The notes below the pieces were generated by a model. That model was not told the DNA's origin and did no database searches. It saw only the letters and a program-made list of their open reading frames with translations. Shown here one piece after another: positions 1-7,453 of a stretch of 20,374 nucleotides of DNA; position 1 is the stretch's first letter; each line of letters starts with the position of its first letter. Both the position numbers and the translations under genes were made by a program. Source of the DNA: Methanobacteriota archaeon (lineage in GTDB: Archaea; Halobacteriota; Methanomicrobia; Methanomicrobiales; Methanoculleaceae); the NCBI GenBank assembly GCA_023457135.1, contig JAEWMO010000097.1:1-20374 (forward strand). Reading direction: 5' to 3'.

Positions 1-533
1 CCCATATCGATGAGGCCGAGGATGATCTCGCGCCGGAGGTCCTCGGCAAGGTCGGTCGGGGCGAGATCGAAGTAGCCGCCCGCATCCTGGAACTGCGTCG
101 TCGGCCTTCCGTCGACCATCCGGAAGAGGAAGAACTCCAGTTCCGGCCCGGTGTTGAAGACGTAGCCGTCCTTTGCGGCGTCCTCCAGCGCCCGCCGGAG
201 GACGTAGCGCGGGTCGCCCTCGAACGGCTTCCCGTTGGCCTTGTAGACATCGCAGATGAACCGGGCAACCCTGTTCTCCCGGGGCCTCCAGGGCAGGAGG
301 GTGTAGGTGGAGAGATCGGGTTTGAGGATCATGTCGGACTCCTCGATCCGGACAAACCCCTCGATCGACGACCCGTCAAACCCGATGCCATCGGTGAGTG
401 CTTTCCCGACCTGCTTGGCCGGGATAGCGACGTTCTTCGGCATGCCGAGGAGGTCGGTGAACTGCAGTCTGAGGAATCGGACGTTGTCCTGTTCGATTCT
501 CTCGAGCATCGCCGAGATGTTGTCTGCTATCAT
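1..533 (-). CDS. glnA: Glutamine synthetase, N-terminal part (truncated by window edge)
   Basis: Makes glutamine from glutamate, ammonia and ATP in the cytoplasm and is the entry step of the GS/GOGAT cycle. About 177 residues are visible from the ATG at 533; the rest lies beyond base 1. The translation has the beta-grasp start (QFTDLLGMPKNVAIP), then GFDGSSIEGF, then the stretch containing LPWRPRENRVARFICDVY, and an EFFLFR segment, all typical of GlnA. The catalytic C-terminal half cannot be inspected. The start is preceded on the minus strand by GGAAGGAAG, which may act as a ribosome binding site, and by a TATA element about 30 bases upstream. It diverges from the glutamate synthase genes, which fits joint nitrogen control. 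The identification is firm; the subtype (I-alpha or other) is not determined. Confidence 0.96.
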   Translation of the reverse strand, partial: MIADNISAMLERIEQDNVRFLRLQFTDLLGMPKNVAIPAKQVGKALTDGIGFDGSSIEGFVRIEESDMILKPDLSTYTLLPWRPRENRVARFICDVYKANGKPFEGDPRYVLRRALEDAAKDGYVFNTGPELEFFLFRMVDGRPTTQFQDAGGYFDLAPTDLAEDLRREIILGLIDM

Positions 534-539
534 GTAGAA

Positions 540-553
540 GGAAACTTCCTTCC
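540..553. promoter_or_regulatory. Candidate NrpR operator (GGAA-N6-TTCC) at glnA
   Basis: The plus strand reads GGAAACTTCCTTCC: GGAA, six bases, TTCC. This is the consensus described for the archaeal nitrogen repressor NrpR. It sits between the TATA element and the glnA ATG, near the expected transcription start, where a repressor would block initiation. The same bases also supply the purine-rich GGAAGGAAG on the minus strand that may be the glnA ribosome binding site, so part of the match could have that explanation. NrpR itself is not in the window. Confidence 0.5.
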
Positions 554-555
554 AA

Positions 556-569
556 TAGTATTTATACTT
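556..569. promoter_or_regulatory. Shared near-symmetric TATA element, glnA / glutamate synthase
   Basis: The minus strand reads AAGTATAAATACTA and the plus strand TAGTATTTATACTT, an almost symmetric AT-rich element between the divergent genes. On the minus strand it lies about 30 bases before the glnA ATG and would give a very short leader. On the plus strand it would start transcription near 588, about 65 bases before the glutamate synthase start. Which direction it serves, or whether it serves both, cannot be decided from sequence. Confidence 0.45.
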
Positions 570-653
570 GGCGGATACATAGTGATCAGAGCGTTCCCCT
601 GCCGCCCCGGACCACCGGGGGTACCGGAGGGGGGCGGGTCGACCGTGATGGAA

Positions 654-1709
654 ATGTGTGGCATAATTGGCGTAATGGATAGAACGCGCCGGCCGATGGA
701 CGGTTCCGGCATCCGACAGGCCCTCTCCATGATGAACGAGCGCGGCAGCGGCGAAGGGGCAGGGTACGTCGCCTACGGCATCTACCCCGACTACAGCGAC
801 TGCTATGTCCTCCATGTCTTCTTCGACAACCCCCGCGAGAGCAAGCCGGTCCTCGACGCGGCGCTTGCACAGTGGGGGACGGTCGAGCATGACGAGCCGA
901 TTCCCACCCGGGATCTGCTGCGCCTCCGGGCGGTCCACACCCCCTGGCGCTACTTCTTCAGGCCGGACCCCTCCCTCGCGGTTCCCGGGAGCGCGACGCC
1001 GGAGGACGACATCGTCAGCGCCCTCGTGATGCGGGTCAACGCCGCCCGCCGGGGCGCCCTCGTCTTCTCCTCCGGCAAGAACGTCGGCGTCTTCAAGGCC
1101 GGGGGCTGGCCCGAGGACGTGGCGGACTTCTACCGGATAGAGGACTACGAGGGCTACATCTGGCTCGCGCACAACCGCTACCCGACGAACACTCCCGGCT
1201 GGTGGGGCGGGGCGCACCCGTTCAACCTCCTCGACTGGAGCGTCGTCCACAACGGCGAGATCACCTCCTACGGGACCAACCGGCGCTACATCGAGAGTTT
1301 CGGCTACACCTGCACGATGTTCACGGACACCGAGGTCGTCGCCTACTTAATCGATCTCCTGGTGCGGCGGCACGAACTCGACGTCGACCTCGCCGTCCGG
1401 GCGCTCGCCCCCCCCTTCTGGGAGGAGATCGACCGGATGAGCGGGGCGGAGCGGGAGTGGAACTCCGCCATCCGGCTAGCTTACGCTCCGGCGATGATGA
1501 ACGGTCCGTTCGCCATCGTGGCTGCAAACCACGAGATGATGGTCGGGTTCACCGACCGGACCAAGCTCCGGCCGATGGTCGTCGGCGAGTGCGGCGACCG
1601 GCTCTACATCTCGAGCGAGGAGGCGGCGATCCGGGCGATGGAGCCCTGTGTCGAGTCGATCACGATGCCGGCCGCGGGCGAGCCGGTGATCGGGAGGGTT
1701 GTCGCATGA
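654..1709 (+). CDS. Glutamate synthase, glutamine amidotransferase (GltB domain 1) subunit
   Basis: Class II (Ntn) glutamine amidotransferase of the archaeal split glutamate synthase. It hydrolyses glutamine and passes ammonia to the FMN subunit encoded next. The frame is open from 582, but the catalytic residue must be an N-terminal cysteine, and MCGIIGVMD begins at the ATG at 654. GTGAT at 645-649 is a plausible ribosome binding site for it. An ATG at 648 (MEMCG) is the alternative and would need propeptide removal. Family motifs follow: LAHNRYPTNTPGWWGG, HPFNLLDWSVVHNGEI and FTDTEVVAYLIDLL. The length is 351 residues. The stop overlaps the next ATG (ATGA, 1706-1709), so translation is probably coupled. 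The identification is firm and the start moderately so. Confidence 0.92.
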   Translation: MCGIIGVMDRTRRPMDGSGIRQALSMMNERGSGEGAGYVAYGIYPDYSDCYVLHVFFDNPRESKPVLDAALAQWGTVEHDEPIPTRDLLRLRAVHTPWRYFFRPDPSLAVPGSATPEDDIVSALVMRVNAARRGALVFSSGKNVGVFKAGGWPEDVADFYRIEDYEGYIWLAHNRYPTNTPGWWGGAHPFNLLDWSVVHNGEITSYGTNRRYIESFGYTCTMFTDTEVVAYLIDLLVRRHELDVDLAVRALAPPFWEEIDRMSGAEREWNSAIRLAYAPAMMNGPFAIVAANHEMMVGFTDRTKLRPMVVGECGDRLYISSEEAAIRAMEPCVESITMPAAGEPVIGRVVA

Positions 1710-3217
1710 TGATCGGAAGTCTCCCTCCCCGCTACCGGATCAGCATCGACCCCGTCCGGTGCATGGAGTGCGGGCGGTGCATTGAGAACTGCTCCTACGG
1801 CGTCTACCGGCGGGACGGCGACCGGATCCTGGTCAACTCCCGGAACTGCACCGCCTGCCACCGCTGCATCGCCTGCTGCCCCCGCGACGCGATCCTGCTC
1901 GAGGAGCAGCCCTGCGACTACCGGAGCCACCCGCTCTGGACCCGCGACACCCGGGAGATGATCTATAACCAGGCCCGGAGCGGAAAGATCGTCCTCTCCG
2001 GGATGGGCAACGCGCTCGACTACCCGGTCATCTTCGACCGCCTGGTGCTGGACGCCTGCCAGGTCACGAACCCCAGCCTCGACCCGCTCCGCGAGCCGAT
2101 AGAGGTGGTGACCCATCTCGGGAAGAAGCCGGCGAGGCTCGACCTCCGGCGGCGGGAGAGCGGCGACGTCGAACTCAGGACCCGGCTCACCCCGAACCTC
2201 CGCCTCGAGACCCCGATCATGATCGGGCACATGAGCTACGGGGCGATCAGCCTCAACGCCCAGGTGGCCATGGCCCGGGCGGCACAAGAGGCAGGGACGT
2301 TCATGGGCACCGGGGAAGGCGGCCTGCATTCGGCGATCTATCCCTACCAGGACCGGATGATCGTCCAGGTGGCTTCCGGGCGGTTCGGCGTGAACATCGA
2401 CTACCTGGAGCGCGGGGCCGCGATCGAGATCAAGATCGGCCAGGGCGCAAAGCCCGGTATCGGCGGGCACCTCCCCGGCGAAAAGGTCTGCGAGGGGATC
2501 TCCTGCACGAGGATGATCCCGGAGGGGAGCGACGCGATCAGCCCCGCGCCGCACCACGACATCTACAGCATCGAGGACCTCGCCCAGCTCGTCAGAGGCC
2601 TCAAGGAGGCGACGGAGTGGAAGAAGCCGGTCTTCGTGAAGATCGCCGCCGTCCATAACGCGGCCGCCATTGCCGCCGGGATTGCGCGATCGCCGGCCGA
2701 CGCCGTCGTCATCGACGGGTTCCGGGGCGGGACCGGCGCGGCGCCGAAGGTCTTCCGCGACCATGTCGGTATCCCGGTCGAGGCGGCGGTCGCGAGTGTG
2801 GACCAGAAACTCCGCGACCAGGGGATCCGGAACGACATCTCGGTCATCGCGAGCGGCGGCATTCGGGGGAGCGCCGATGTCGCGAAGGCGATTGCTCTGG
2901 GCGCGGACGCGGTCTACATCGGGACCGCGGCGCTCGTGGCGATGGGCTGCCGGGTCTGCGGGAACTGCTACCGGGGCCTCTGCCCCTGGGGGATCGCCAC
3001 CCAGCGCCCGGACCTCGTCGCGCGCTTGAACCCCGACGAGGCCTCGGGACACGTCGCGAACCTGATCCACGCCTGGACGCTCGAGCTCGCCGAACTCCTG
3101 GGTGCGGCCGGGATCAACAGCATCGAGAGCATGCGGGGCAACCGCGACCGGCTCAGGGGCTACATGCTCGACGAGGGCCTGCTGCAGGTCCTCGACGTCA
3201 GAACAGTGGGGGCGTAA
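1706..3217 (+). CDS. Glutamate synthase, ferredoxin-FMN (GltB domain 2) subunit
   Basis: Archaeal glutamate synthase core of 503 residues, converting 2-oxoglutarate plus ammonia to glutamate with FMN. The N-terminus carries two 4Fe-4S ferredoxin motifs (CMECGRCIENC and CTACHRCIACC, about residues 19-61). Next comes the FMN barrel with PIMIGHMSYGAIS, GTGEGGLHSA, IKIGQGAKPGIGGHLPG, DGFRGGTGAAP and ASGGIRG. A cysteine cluster, CRVCGNCYRGLCPWGIATQ, near the C-terminus corresponds to the 3Fe-4S site of the family. The start at 1706 overlaps the upstream stop and is preceded by GGAGG at 1693-1697. No GXGXG-domain gene (GltB domain 3) accompanies it in the window; family members usually work with one. 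The electron donor is probably ferredoxin, by inference. Confidence 0.93.
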   Translation: MMIGSLPPRYRISIDPVRCMECGRCIENCSYGVYRRDGDRILVNSRNCTACHRCIACCPRDAILLEEQPCDYRSHPLWTRDTREMIYNQARSGKIVLSGMGNALDYPVIFDRLVLDACQVTNPSLDPLREPIEVVTHLGKKPARLDLRRRESGDVELRTRLTPNLRLETPIMIGHMSYGAISLNAQVAMARAAQEAGTFMGTGEGGLHSAIYPYQDRMIVQVASGRFGVNIDYLERGAAIEIKIGQGAKPGIGGHLPGEKVCEGISCTRMIPEGSDAISPAPHHDIYSIEDLAQLVRGLKEATEWKKPVFVKIAAVHNAAAIAAGIARSPADAVVIDGFRGGTGAAPKVFRDHVGIPVEAAVASVDQKLRDQGIRNDISVIASGGIRGSADVAKAIALGADAVYIGTAALVAMGCRVCGNCYRGLCPWGIATQRPDLVARLNPDEASGHVANLIHAWTLELAELLGAAGINSIESMRGNRDRLRGYMLDEGLLQVLDVRTVGA

Positions 3218-3227
3218 AGCCGCCCCC
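3208..3227. terminator. GC hairpin between convergent genes (possible terminator)
   Basis: GGGGGCG (3208-3214) and CGCCCCC (3221-3227) form a 7-bp stem with a 6-base loop that includes the TAA stop of the glutamate synthase gene. It lies in the 12-base gap before the convergent AcnX gene, so it could act in both directions. No T-run follows on either strand, and archaeal termination depends mainly on T-tracts, so support is weak. Confidence 0.25.
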
Positions 3228-3229
3228 TC

Positions 3230-4390
3230 TCACGACGTCGCGACGTCGACGCACTCTCTCCTCGTTCCGATCCGGGCGAGCGCGCCGCACATCCCCGGAA
3301 CATAGGCGAGGGCCTTGCCGGAGTCGACCATGATCGAGCTGAACTCGTCCATCCGGGGAGAGACGACCATACAGGTGTCCGGGATGACCCGGGCGCCGCT
3401 CCTCTCGATCGCGGCGACGAGATCGGGGTTTGCCGTCGCAACCCCGCGGGCCACGAAGATGTAGAAGGGTCTGGTCGTCGTCTTTCCTCTGAGAAGTTCC
3501 GCTAGCTCCCGGAGTTCGTCCGCCGAGCAGTGCGGGCAGCCGACCGCGACGGCCTCGACCTCCTTCTCCGCAAAGAGGGCTTCGACCTCGTCCCGCGTCA
3601 CCGTCACCCGGTCGAGGTCGCCGGTTGGAAACTCGAAGACCCGTGCTTCGGGGGTGATCTTCTCGACGTGGAAGAGCGCGACCGCCCCCGTCGCCGCCAT
3701 CGCGGCGCCGAGCGCCTTGAGGCTGTCGCGGCCGGGCCGGATCCCCGTAAAGATCGGGATCCGGTTCCCGACCTTCTTCCCTGCCACATACCCGATCGCG
3801 CCCCAGTGGCCGGCGTGGATGCCCTCCCCGCCCTCGACCTCGACGACGACCTGCGGTTGCCGGTTCTCGACGATGTGGAGGCCGTAGTATGGGGTCTTTC
3901 CGATGATCGCCGCCGCAAGCGCGCTCGGTCCGCCTTCCCGGTTCGTCCGGGCGCCGAGGACCGAGTTCGCGTAGGCGACCGCCGAGGACTCCGACCAGGC
4001 CAGGTGCTCGCCGTACTCCGTGATCCTGAGGTAGTAGGGGGTGCAGGTGCACTCGAGTTTGATCCCGAGCCGCCGGTAGGCCTCGATGACCTCCGTCTGG
4101 TGGCCGCCGAACTCCTCGCCGATCCCGAACTCCTGCCACCCCTCCCGCGGCATGCCGATGGGGTTCAAGACCGTCGGGACCGCCACGCGGGCGTCGAGGC
4201 TCCGGAGCCAGGATAGTCCCCACCTCCCGATGGTCTTGTAGGACGCGCCGCTCACCTGGGCGCTCGTGATCGGGACGAGTTTCTCGGCCCCGTAGACATT
4301 TCCGAGCGCGACCAGGATCTCCATCATCTTCTGGCGTGTCTCGCCGAACTCGCCGGCGAGCACCTTTTCGTCATCCTTCTCCAGGTACAT
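3230..4390 (-). CDS. AcnX-type dehydratase large subunit (phosphomevalonate dehydratase, DUF521)
   Basis: 386-residue aconitase X family protein. In archaea the family dehydrates mevalonate 5-phosphate to trans-anhydromevalonate 5-phosphate using a 4Fe-4S cluster, as a large/small subunit pair. Cysteines expected for the cluster are visible in CTCTPYY (Cys114, Cys116), GCPHCS (Cys285, Cys288) and DTCMVVSPRM (Cys340). GIHAGHWGA and NSVLGARTNREGGPSAL are also family-like. The ATG at 4390 (MYLEKDDEKVLAGEFGE) is chosen because GGAGTGG lies 8 bases upstream; a GTG at 4402 would add four residues. It starts within a few bases of the ubiD-like stop, which supports one operon with ubiX. The small subunit (DUF126) is not adjacent. 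The pathway assignment follows from the UbiD/UbiX neighbours; other AcnX members act on hydroxyproline derivatives. Confidence 0.88.
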   Translation of the reverse strand: MYLEKDDEKVLAGEFGETRQKMMEILVALGNVYGAEKLVPITSAQVSGASYKTIGRWGLSWLRSLDARVAVPTVLNPIGMPREGWQEFGIGEEFGGHQTEVIEAYRRLGIKLECTCTPYYLRITEYGEHLAWSESSAVAYANSVLGARTNREGGPSALAAAIIGKTPYYGLHIVENRQPQVVVEVEGGEGIHAGHWGAIGYVAGKKVGNRIPIFTGIRPGRDSLKALGAAMAATGAVALFHVEKITPEARVFEFPTGDLDRVTVTRDEVEALFAEKEVEAVAVGCPHCSADELRELAELLRGKTTTRPFYIFVARGVATANPDLVAAIERSGARVIPDTCMVVSPRMDEFSSIMVDSGKALAYVPGMCGALARIGTRRECVDVATS

Positions 4391-4392
4391 TC

Positions 4393-5634
4393 TTACGGCC
4401 ACTCCGCTCTCCTGAATTCGTCCTCGTTCCCCATAACCATCGTGGCATCGACCCCGACCTTGACGTTCGTCCCGTCCCCGAGGCGGGTCGGGTCGAGCGA
4501 CGAGCCCCGGACGCCGGTGATGACCATGATATCGGTATCGCCCCGGACCCGGGTCGCTATCGCGTACTCGACGTCGTGGGGGTCGCGGATATCGATGTCC
4601 TCGTCGACCACCACGACGTGTTTGAGGGATGTGTGGGCGGCAAACGCCGCCATGATGGCGTTCTTCGCGTCGCCCTGGGTGTTTTTGCGGACCTGGACGA
4701 CCGCGTGGAGGTAGCCGGCGCCGCCCTTCGTGAGGAGGACGTCTCTCACCGTCGTCACCTCACCGACGGCCCGGTAGATCTTCGGCTCGTAGGGGGCGCC
4801 CATCAGGAGTTTGTGCTCGTCGCCGGCGGGGAGGATGCCGTGGTAGATCGGATCCTCCTTGCAGTACATCTTCGTGAACTCGATGACGTGCTGCTGCCGG
4901 ATGGGGTCGTAGGTCCCGGTGATGTCGACGAACGGGCCTTCGGGCACTTTCTCCGCGGTGATGTAGCCCTCGAGGACGATCTCGGCGTCGGGGACCCTGA
5001 CGCCGTTCTCGCACTCGTGGACGGCGAGTTCGCCGCCCATCAGCTCCGCCGCGTAGGCGAGCTCCTTCCCCTCCGGGACGCGGGTGCAGGCGGCGAACGT
5101 CACGAGGGGGTGTGTCCCGATCGTGACCGCGACGGGGAGCTTCTCCCCCCGTGCGAGTGCTGCCTTGAGGAGGGTGTGGGTGTGCCTCCCCTCCACCAGG
5201 CGGGCGACGACCCTCTTCTCGTCGAGGACCATCATCCGGTGGATGGAGGCATTCTCGACGCCGCCGTAGCGGGAGAAGACGATCCCGGACGTCAGGTAGC
5301 GCCCGGCATCCCCCGGGAAGTGCTTTAAGATCGGGAGGCGCGAGAGGTCGGCGGCAACGCCGCCCTGCAACCGTCCCGCGTCCGTGACGCGGCCGTTGTA
5401 GGTCATGGCGGCCAGATGCGGAACGAGTTCCCGCTCGCCGACGCCGAGCGCCGCTGCAAGCGACTTCCTGTCGCCGAGGAGGTTCATCACCGCCCGGTGT
5501 CCCTCAAGGTCGTGGAAGAAGAGGATCCTGTCGGTCCGGCTCGCCATGCGGGGAGCCTCATACACGGTCGAGCGGGGGGTCTCGATCTCCTCGACCCTGC
5601 CCTGCTTCCGCATCAGTTCAATGAAGTTGCGCAA
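4393..5634 (-). CDS. UbiD-family decarboxylase, probable anhydromevalonate phosphate decarboxylase
   Basis: 413-residue UbiD-type, prenylated-FMN-dependent decarboxylase. In the archaeal mevalonate pathway the UbiD homologue decarboxylates trans-anhydromevalonate 5-phosphate to isopentenyl phosphate. Family features: a short N-terminal helix (MRNFIELMRKQGRVEEI), the cofactor and metal region NASIHR (128-133), PDAEIVLEGYI (216-225), and EGPFVDITGTYD (232-243) in place of the GPFGEHTGYY form of classical UbiD. The start is a TTG at 5634, three bases after the ubiX stop; GGAG about 10 bases upstream and the family-typical N-terminus support it, while an ATG about 21 bases downstream would remove the first helix. 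UbiX immediately upstream would supply the cofactor and AcnX downstream the substrate. The family call is firm and the substrate rests on context. Confidence 0.88.
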   Translation of the reverse strand: MRNFIELMRKQGRVEEIETPRSTVYEAPRMASRTDRILFFHDLEGHRAVMNLLGDRKSLAAALGVGERELVPHLAAMTYNGRVTDAGRLQGGVAADLSRLPILKHFPGDAGRYLTSGIVFSRYGGVENASIHRMMVLDEKRVVARLVEGRHTHTLLKAALARGEKLPVAVTIGTHPLVTFAACTRVPEGKELAYAAELMGGELAVHECENGVRVPDAEIVLEGYITAEKVPEGPFVDITGTYDPIRQQHVIEFTKMYCKEDPIYHGILPAGDEHKLLMGAPYEPKIYRAVGEVTTVRDVLLTKGGAGYLHAVVQVRKNTQGDAKNAIMAAFAAHTSLKHVVVVDEDIDIRDPHDVEYAIATRVRGDTDIMVITGVRGSSLDPTRLGDGTNVKVGVDATMVMGNEDEFRRAEWP

Positions 5635-5637
5635 TTC

Positions 5638-6183
5638 TCATCCGCTCCATCGGGTGCCGAGGTTGTGTTCTACCTTCATGTGGTCGAGCACGCGGGCCAC
5701 CACCATATCGACCAGGTCGTCGATGGTCTTCGGGTGCTGGTAGAAGGGGGGGCTTGCGATCATCACGGTCGCGCCGGCCTCGTCGGCAGCAAGCATGTTC
5801 TTCAAGTGGATCCGGGAGAGCGGCATCTCCCGGAGGAGGAGGAGGAGGGGCCGCCGCTCCTTGAGGCAGACGTCCGCCGCCCGGCCGATCAGGTTGTCGG
5901 CGAGGCCGTTGCTGACGGCGGCGAGCGTCTTCATGCTGCAGGGGACGATCGCCATCCCGTCGTAACGGAACGAGCCGCTCGCGATGTCGGCCGCGAGGTT
6001 GCTGTTCTCGGCGTATATGGCGTCGAACCCCCCGAGGTTTACATCCTCGATCCCGGCGATCTGCCGGGCGGTGTCGGAGATGACGATATGCACCGTTGCC
6101 TCTTCACAGAGCACCTCGAGCAGGCGGCGGGCGTAGACGACCCCGCTTGCCCCGGTGACCCCGACGACGAACTCCTTTGTCAT
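5638..6183 (-). CDS. ubiX: UbiX flavin prenyltransferase
   Basis: 181-residue flavoprotein that attaches a dimethylallyl group to FMN, making the prenyl-FMN cofactor of UbiD enzymes. Visible motifs: the FMN-binding start VGVTGASG (8-15), IVPCSMKTLAAVSNGLADNL and the C-terminal signature RAADVCLKERRPL...LREMPLSRIHLKNM. The length is usual for the family. The ATG at 6183 is preceded by GAGGAG at good spacing. It lies 14 bases after the HD gene and 3 bases before the ubiD-like gene, so translation is likely coupled. Its usual prenyl donor, dimethylallyl phosphate, can be derived from the isopentenyl phosphate made by its neighbours, so the operon may help supply its own cofactor; this is an inference. 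Confidence 0.95.
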   Translation of the reverse strand: MTKEFVVGVTGASGVVYARRLLEVLCEEATVHIVISDTARQIAGIEDVNLGGFDAIYAENSNLAADIASGSFRYDGMAIVPCSMKTLAAVSNGLADNLIGRAADVCLKERRPLLLLLREMPLSRIHLKNMLAADEAGATVMIASPPFYQHPKTIDDLVDMVVARVLDHMKVEHNLGTRWSG

Positions 6184-6197
6184 GTGCTCCTCAACTG

Positions 6198-7406
6198 TTA
6201 TGCAACTACGAGTTTATCCTGCTTTGTCGGCCGCTTCACGCGGAGGACCTCCGTCGCGGCCTGCTCCACGGTGTTGCGGTGCTCCTCTGTCGTGTAGACG
6301 CCGAGCCGCCACTGCTGCCGCCGGGTGTCGTTCAAGGTGTTGATGAGGGGCGAGACCTCCTCGAGATCCTGCATCGTATGGCTGTGCCGGACCCGGACCT
6401 CCATCGAGAGCGCCCGCGGGAGCGTGGGGATGTCGACCAGGACCTCCTCTTCCGCGATACCGGCGGTCTCCGCGATGGCAAGGGCGACCTCGCGCTCGCG
6501 GGCGGGGCCGGGCTCCTGCCGGAAGGCGGCGGAGTTCACCCGGTCTTCGCCGATATAGAGCGCCCGCTTGTAGAGGTCGCGGTAGTAGACACGGCGGGCG
6601 AGGTCGCGGGTGATGGGATGTGGGGAGTGCTTCAGCCGCTCCATGCAGGCCGCGTCGTCCATCCGGGCAAACTCCTCTGCATCGGCGCCGGGGACGTTCA
6701 GCACCTCCTCGCGAAGGGCGTGAACGAACATGCTCGTCGCGATCCGGCTCACGTGGTGGAAGTAGACCGCCGGGCGCATCAGGGTCCGGGCGATGAGGAG
6801 CGACTCGGCGGCGTTGATCCCGCCCTCGTGGAGGGCGACACCGGAGTCGGTGAGGATCGTCGACCGGATCAGCCGGTGGGCGTCGACCGTCCCATAGGGC
6901 ACACCGGTGTAGTGGGCGTCCCGCATCAGGTAGTCCATCCGGTCGACGTCGAGGCTCCCGTGGATGATGCTCGCGAGGCGGTGCTCGCCCGAGACGGCGG
7001 CGCAGACCTCGGCGGGGTCGATCCCCTCCGCCTCGAGGACGGCGGCGATCGTTCCTTCCCCGACGAGGCGGTCGATCTGGTGGTGGCTCCGCCCGGTGAA
7101 CTCCTCCATCACCGGTTCGGTGACGTGCGAGAAGGGGCCGTGGCCGATGTCGTGGAGGAGGGCGGCGGTGGTGACGAGTTTCGTTTCCCCGTCGTCAAGG
7201 CCGAGCTCCCGACACATCAGGCCGGCAAGGTGCATCGTCCCGAGCGAGTGCTCGAACCGGGTGTGGTTTGCGCCGGGGTAGACGAGGTTCGCGAAGCCGA
7301 GCTGGGAGACGTGGCGGAGCCGCTGCAGCTCCTCCGAGTCCAGCAGCCGGAGCGCCGTCGCATCCGCCTCGACGTAGCCGTGCACCGGATCCTTGATGAT
7401 CTTCAT
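6198..7406 (-). CDS. HD-superfamily phosphohydrolase (COG1078/dNTPase-like)
   Basis: 402-residue HD-domain protein related to the COG1078/SAMHD1-type fold. The N-terminus is typical (MKIIKDPVHGYVEAD). Metal ligands are visible: His53 in RFEHSLGT, His85-Asp86 in ALLHDIGHGPFSH, and an aspartate of DVDRMDYLMRDA near 153-158, followed by YTGVPYGTVDAHRLI. The substrate is not known; relatives hydrolyse dNTPs or other nucleotides. It is the first gene of a four-gene minus-strand run leading into ubiX, ubiD and AcnX. CTTTATCA around 7437-7444 on the minus strand is a possible TATA box about 30 bases before the ATG, and no clear ribosome binding site is seen. Why it is grouped with isoprenoid genes is unclear. 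The catalytic residues appear intact. Confidence 0.88.
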   Translation of the reverse strand: MKIIKDPVHGYVEADATALRLLDSEELQRLRHVSQLGFANLVYPGANHTRFEHSLGTMHLAGLMCRELGLDDGETKLVTTAALLHDIGHGPFSHVTEPVMEEFTGRSHHQIDRLVGEGTIAAVLEAEGIDPAEVCAAVSGEHRLASIIHGSLDVDRMDYLMRDAHYTGVPYGTVDAHRLIRSTILTDSGVALHEGGINAAESLLIARTLMRPAVYFHHVSRIATSMFVHALREEVLNVPGADAEEFARMDDAACMERLKHSPHPITRDLARRVYYRDLYKRALYIGEDRVNSAAFRQEPGPAREREVALAIAETAGIAEEEVLVDIPTLPRALSMEVRVRHSHTMQDLEEVSPLINTLNDTRRQQWRLGVYTTEEHRNTVEQAATEVLRVKRPTKQDKLVVA

Positions 7407-7453
7407 CCGTTCAATTAAGAATCTTCGGAGAGAAGTGATAAAGGTATTCAGCC

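Noticed and set aside
1604..3070. Long open frame (488 codons) on the minus strand opposite the glutamate synthase FMN gene
   Set aside because: Its translation is Arg/Asp/Pro/Val-rich without any family motif. It is a shadow of a well-identified gene in high-GC DNA.
6177..7418. Open frame of 413 codons on the plus strand opposite the HD phosphohydrolase
   Set aside because: The HD gene on the other strand has all its metal ligands; this frame has no recognisable features.
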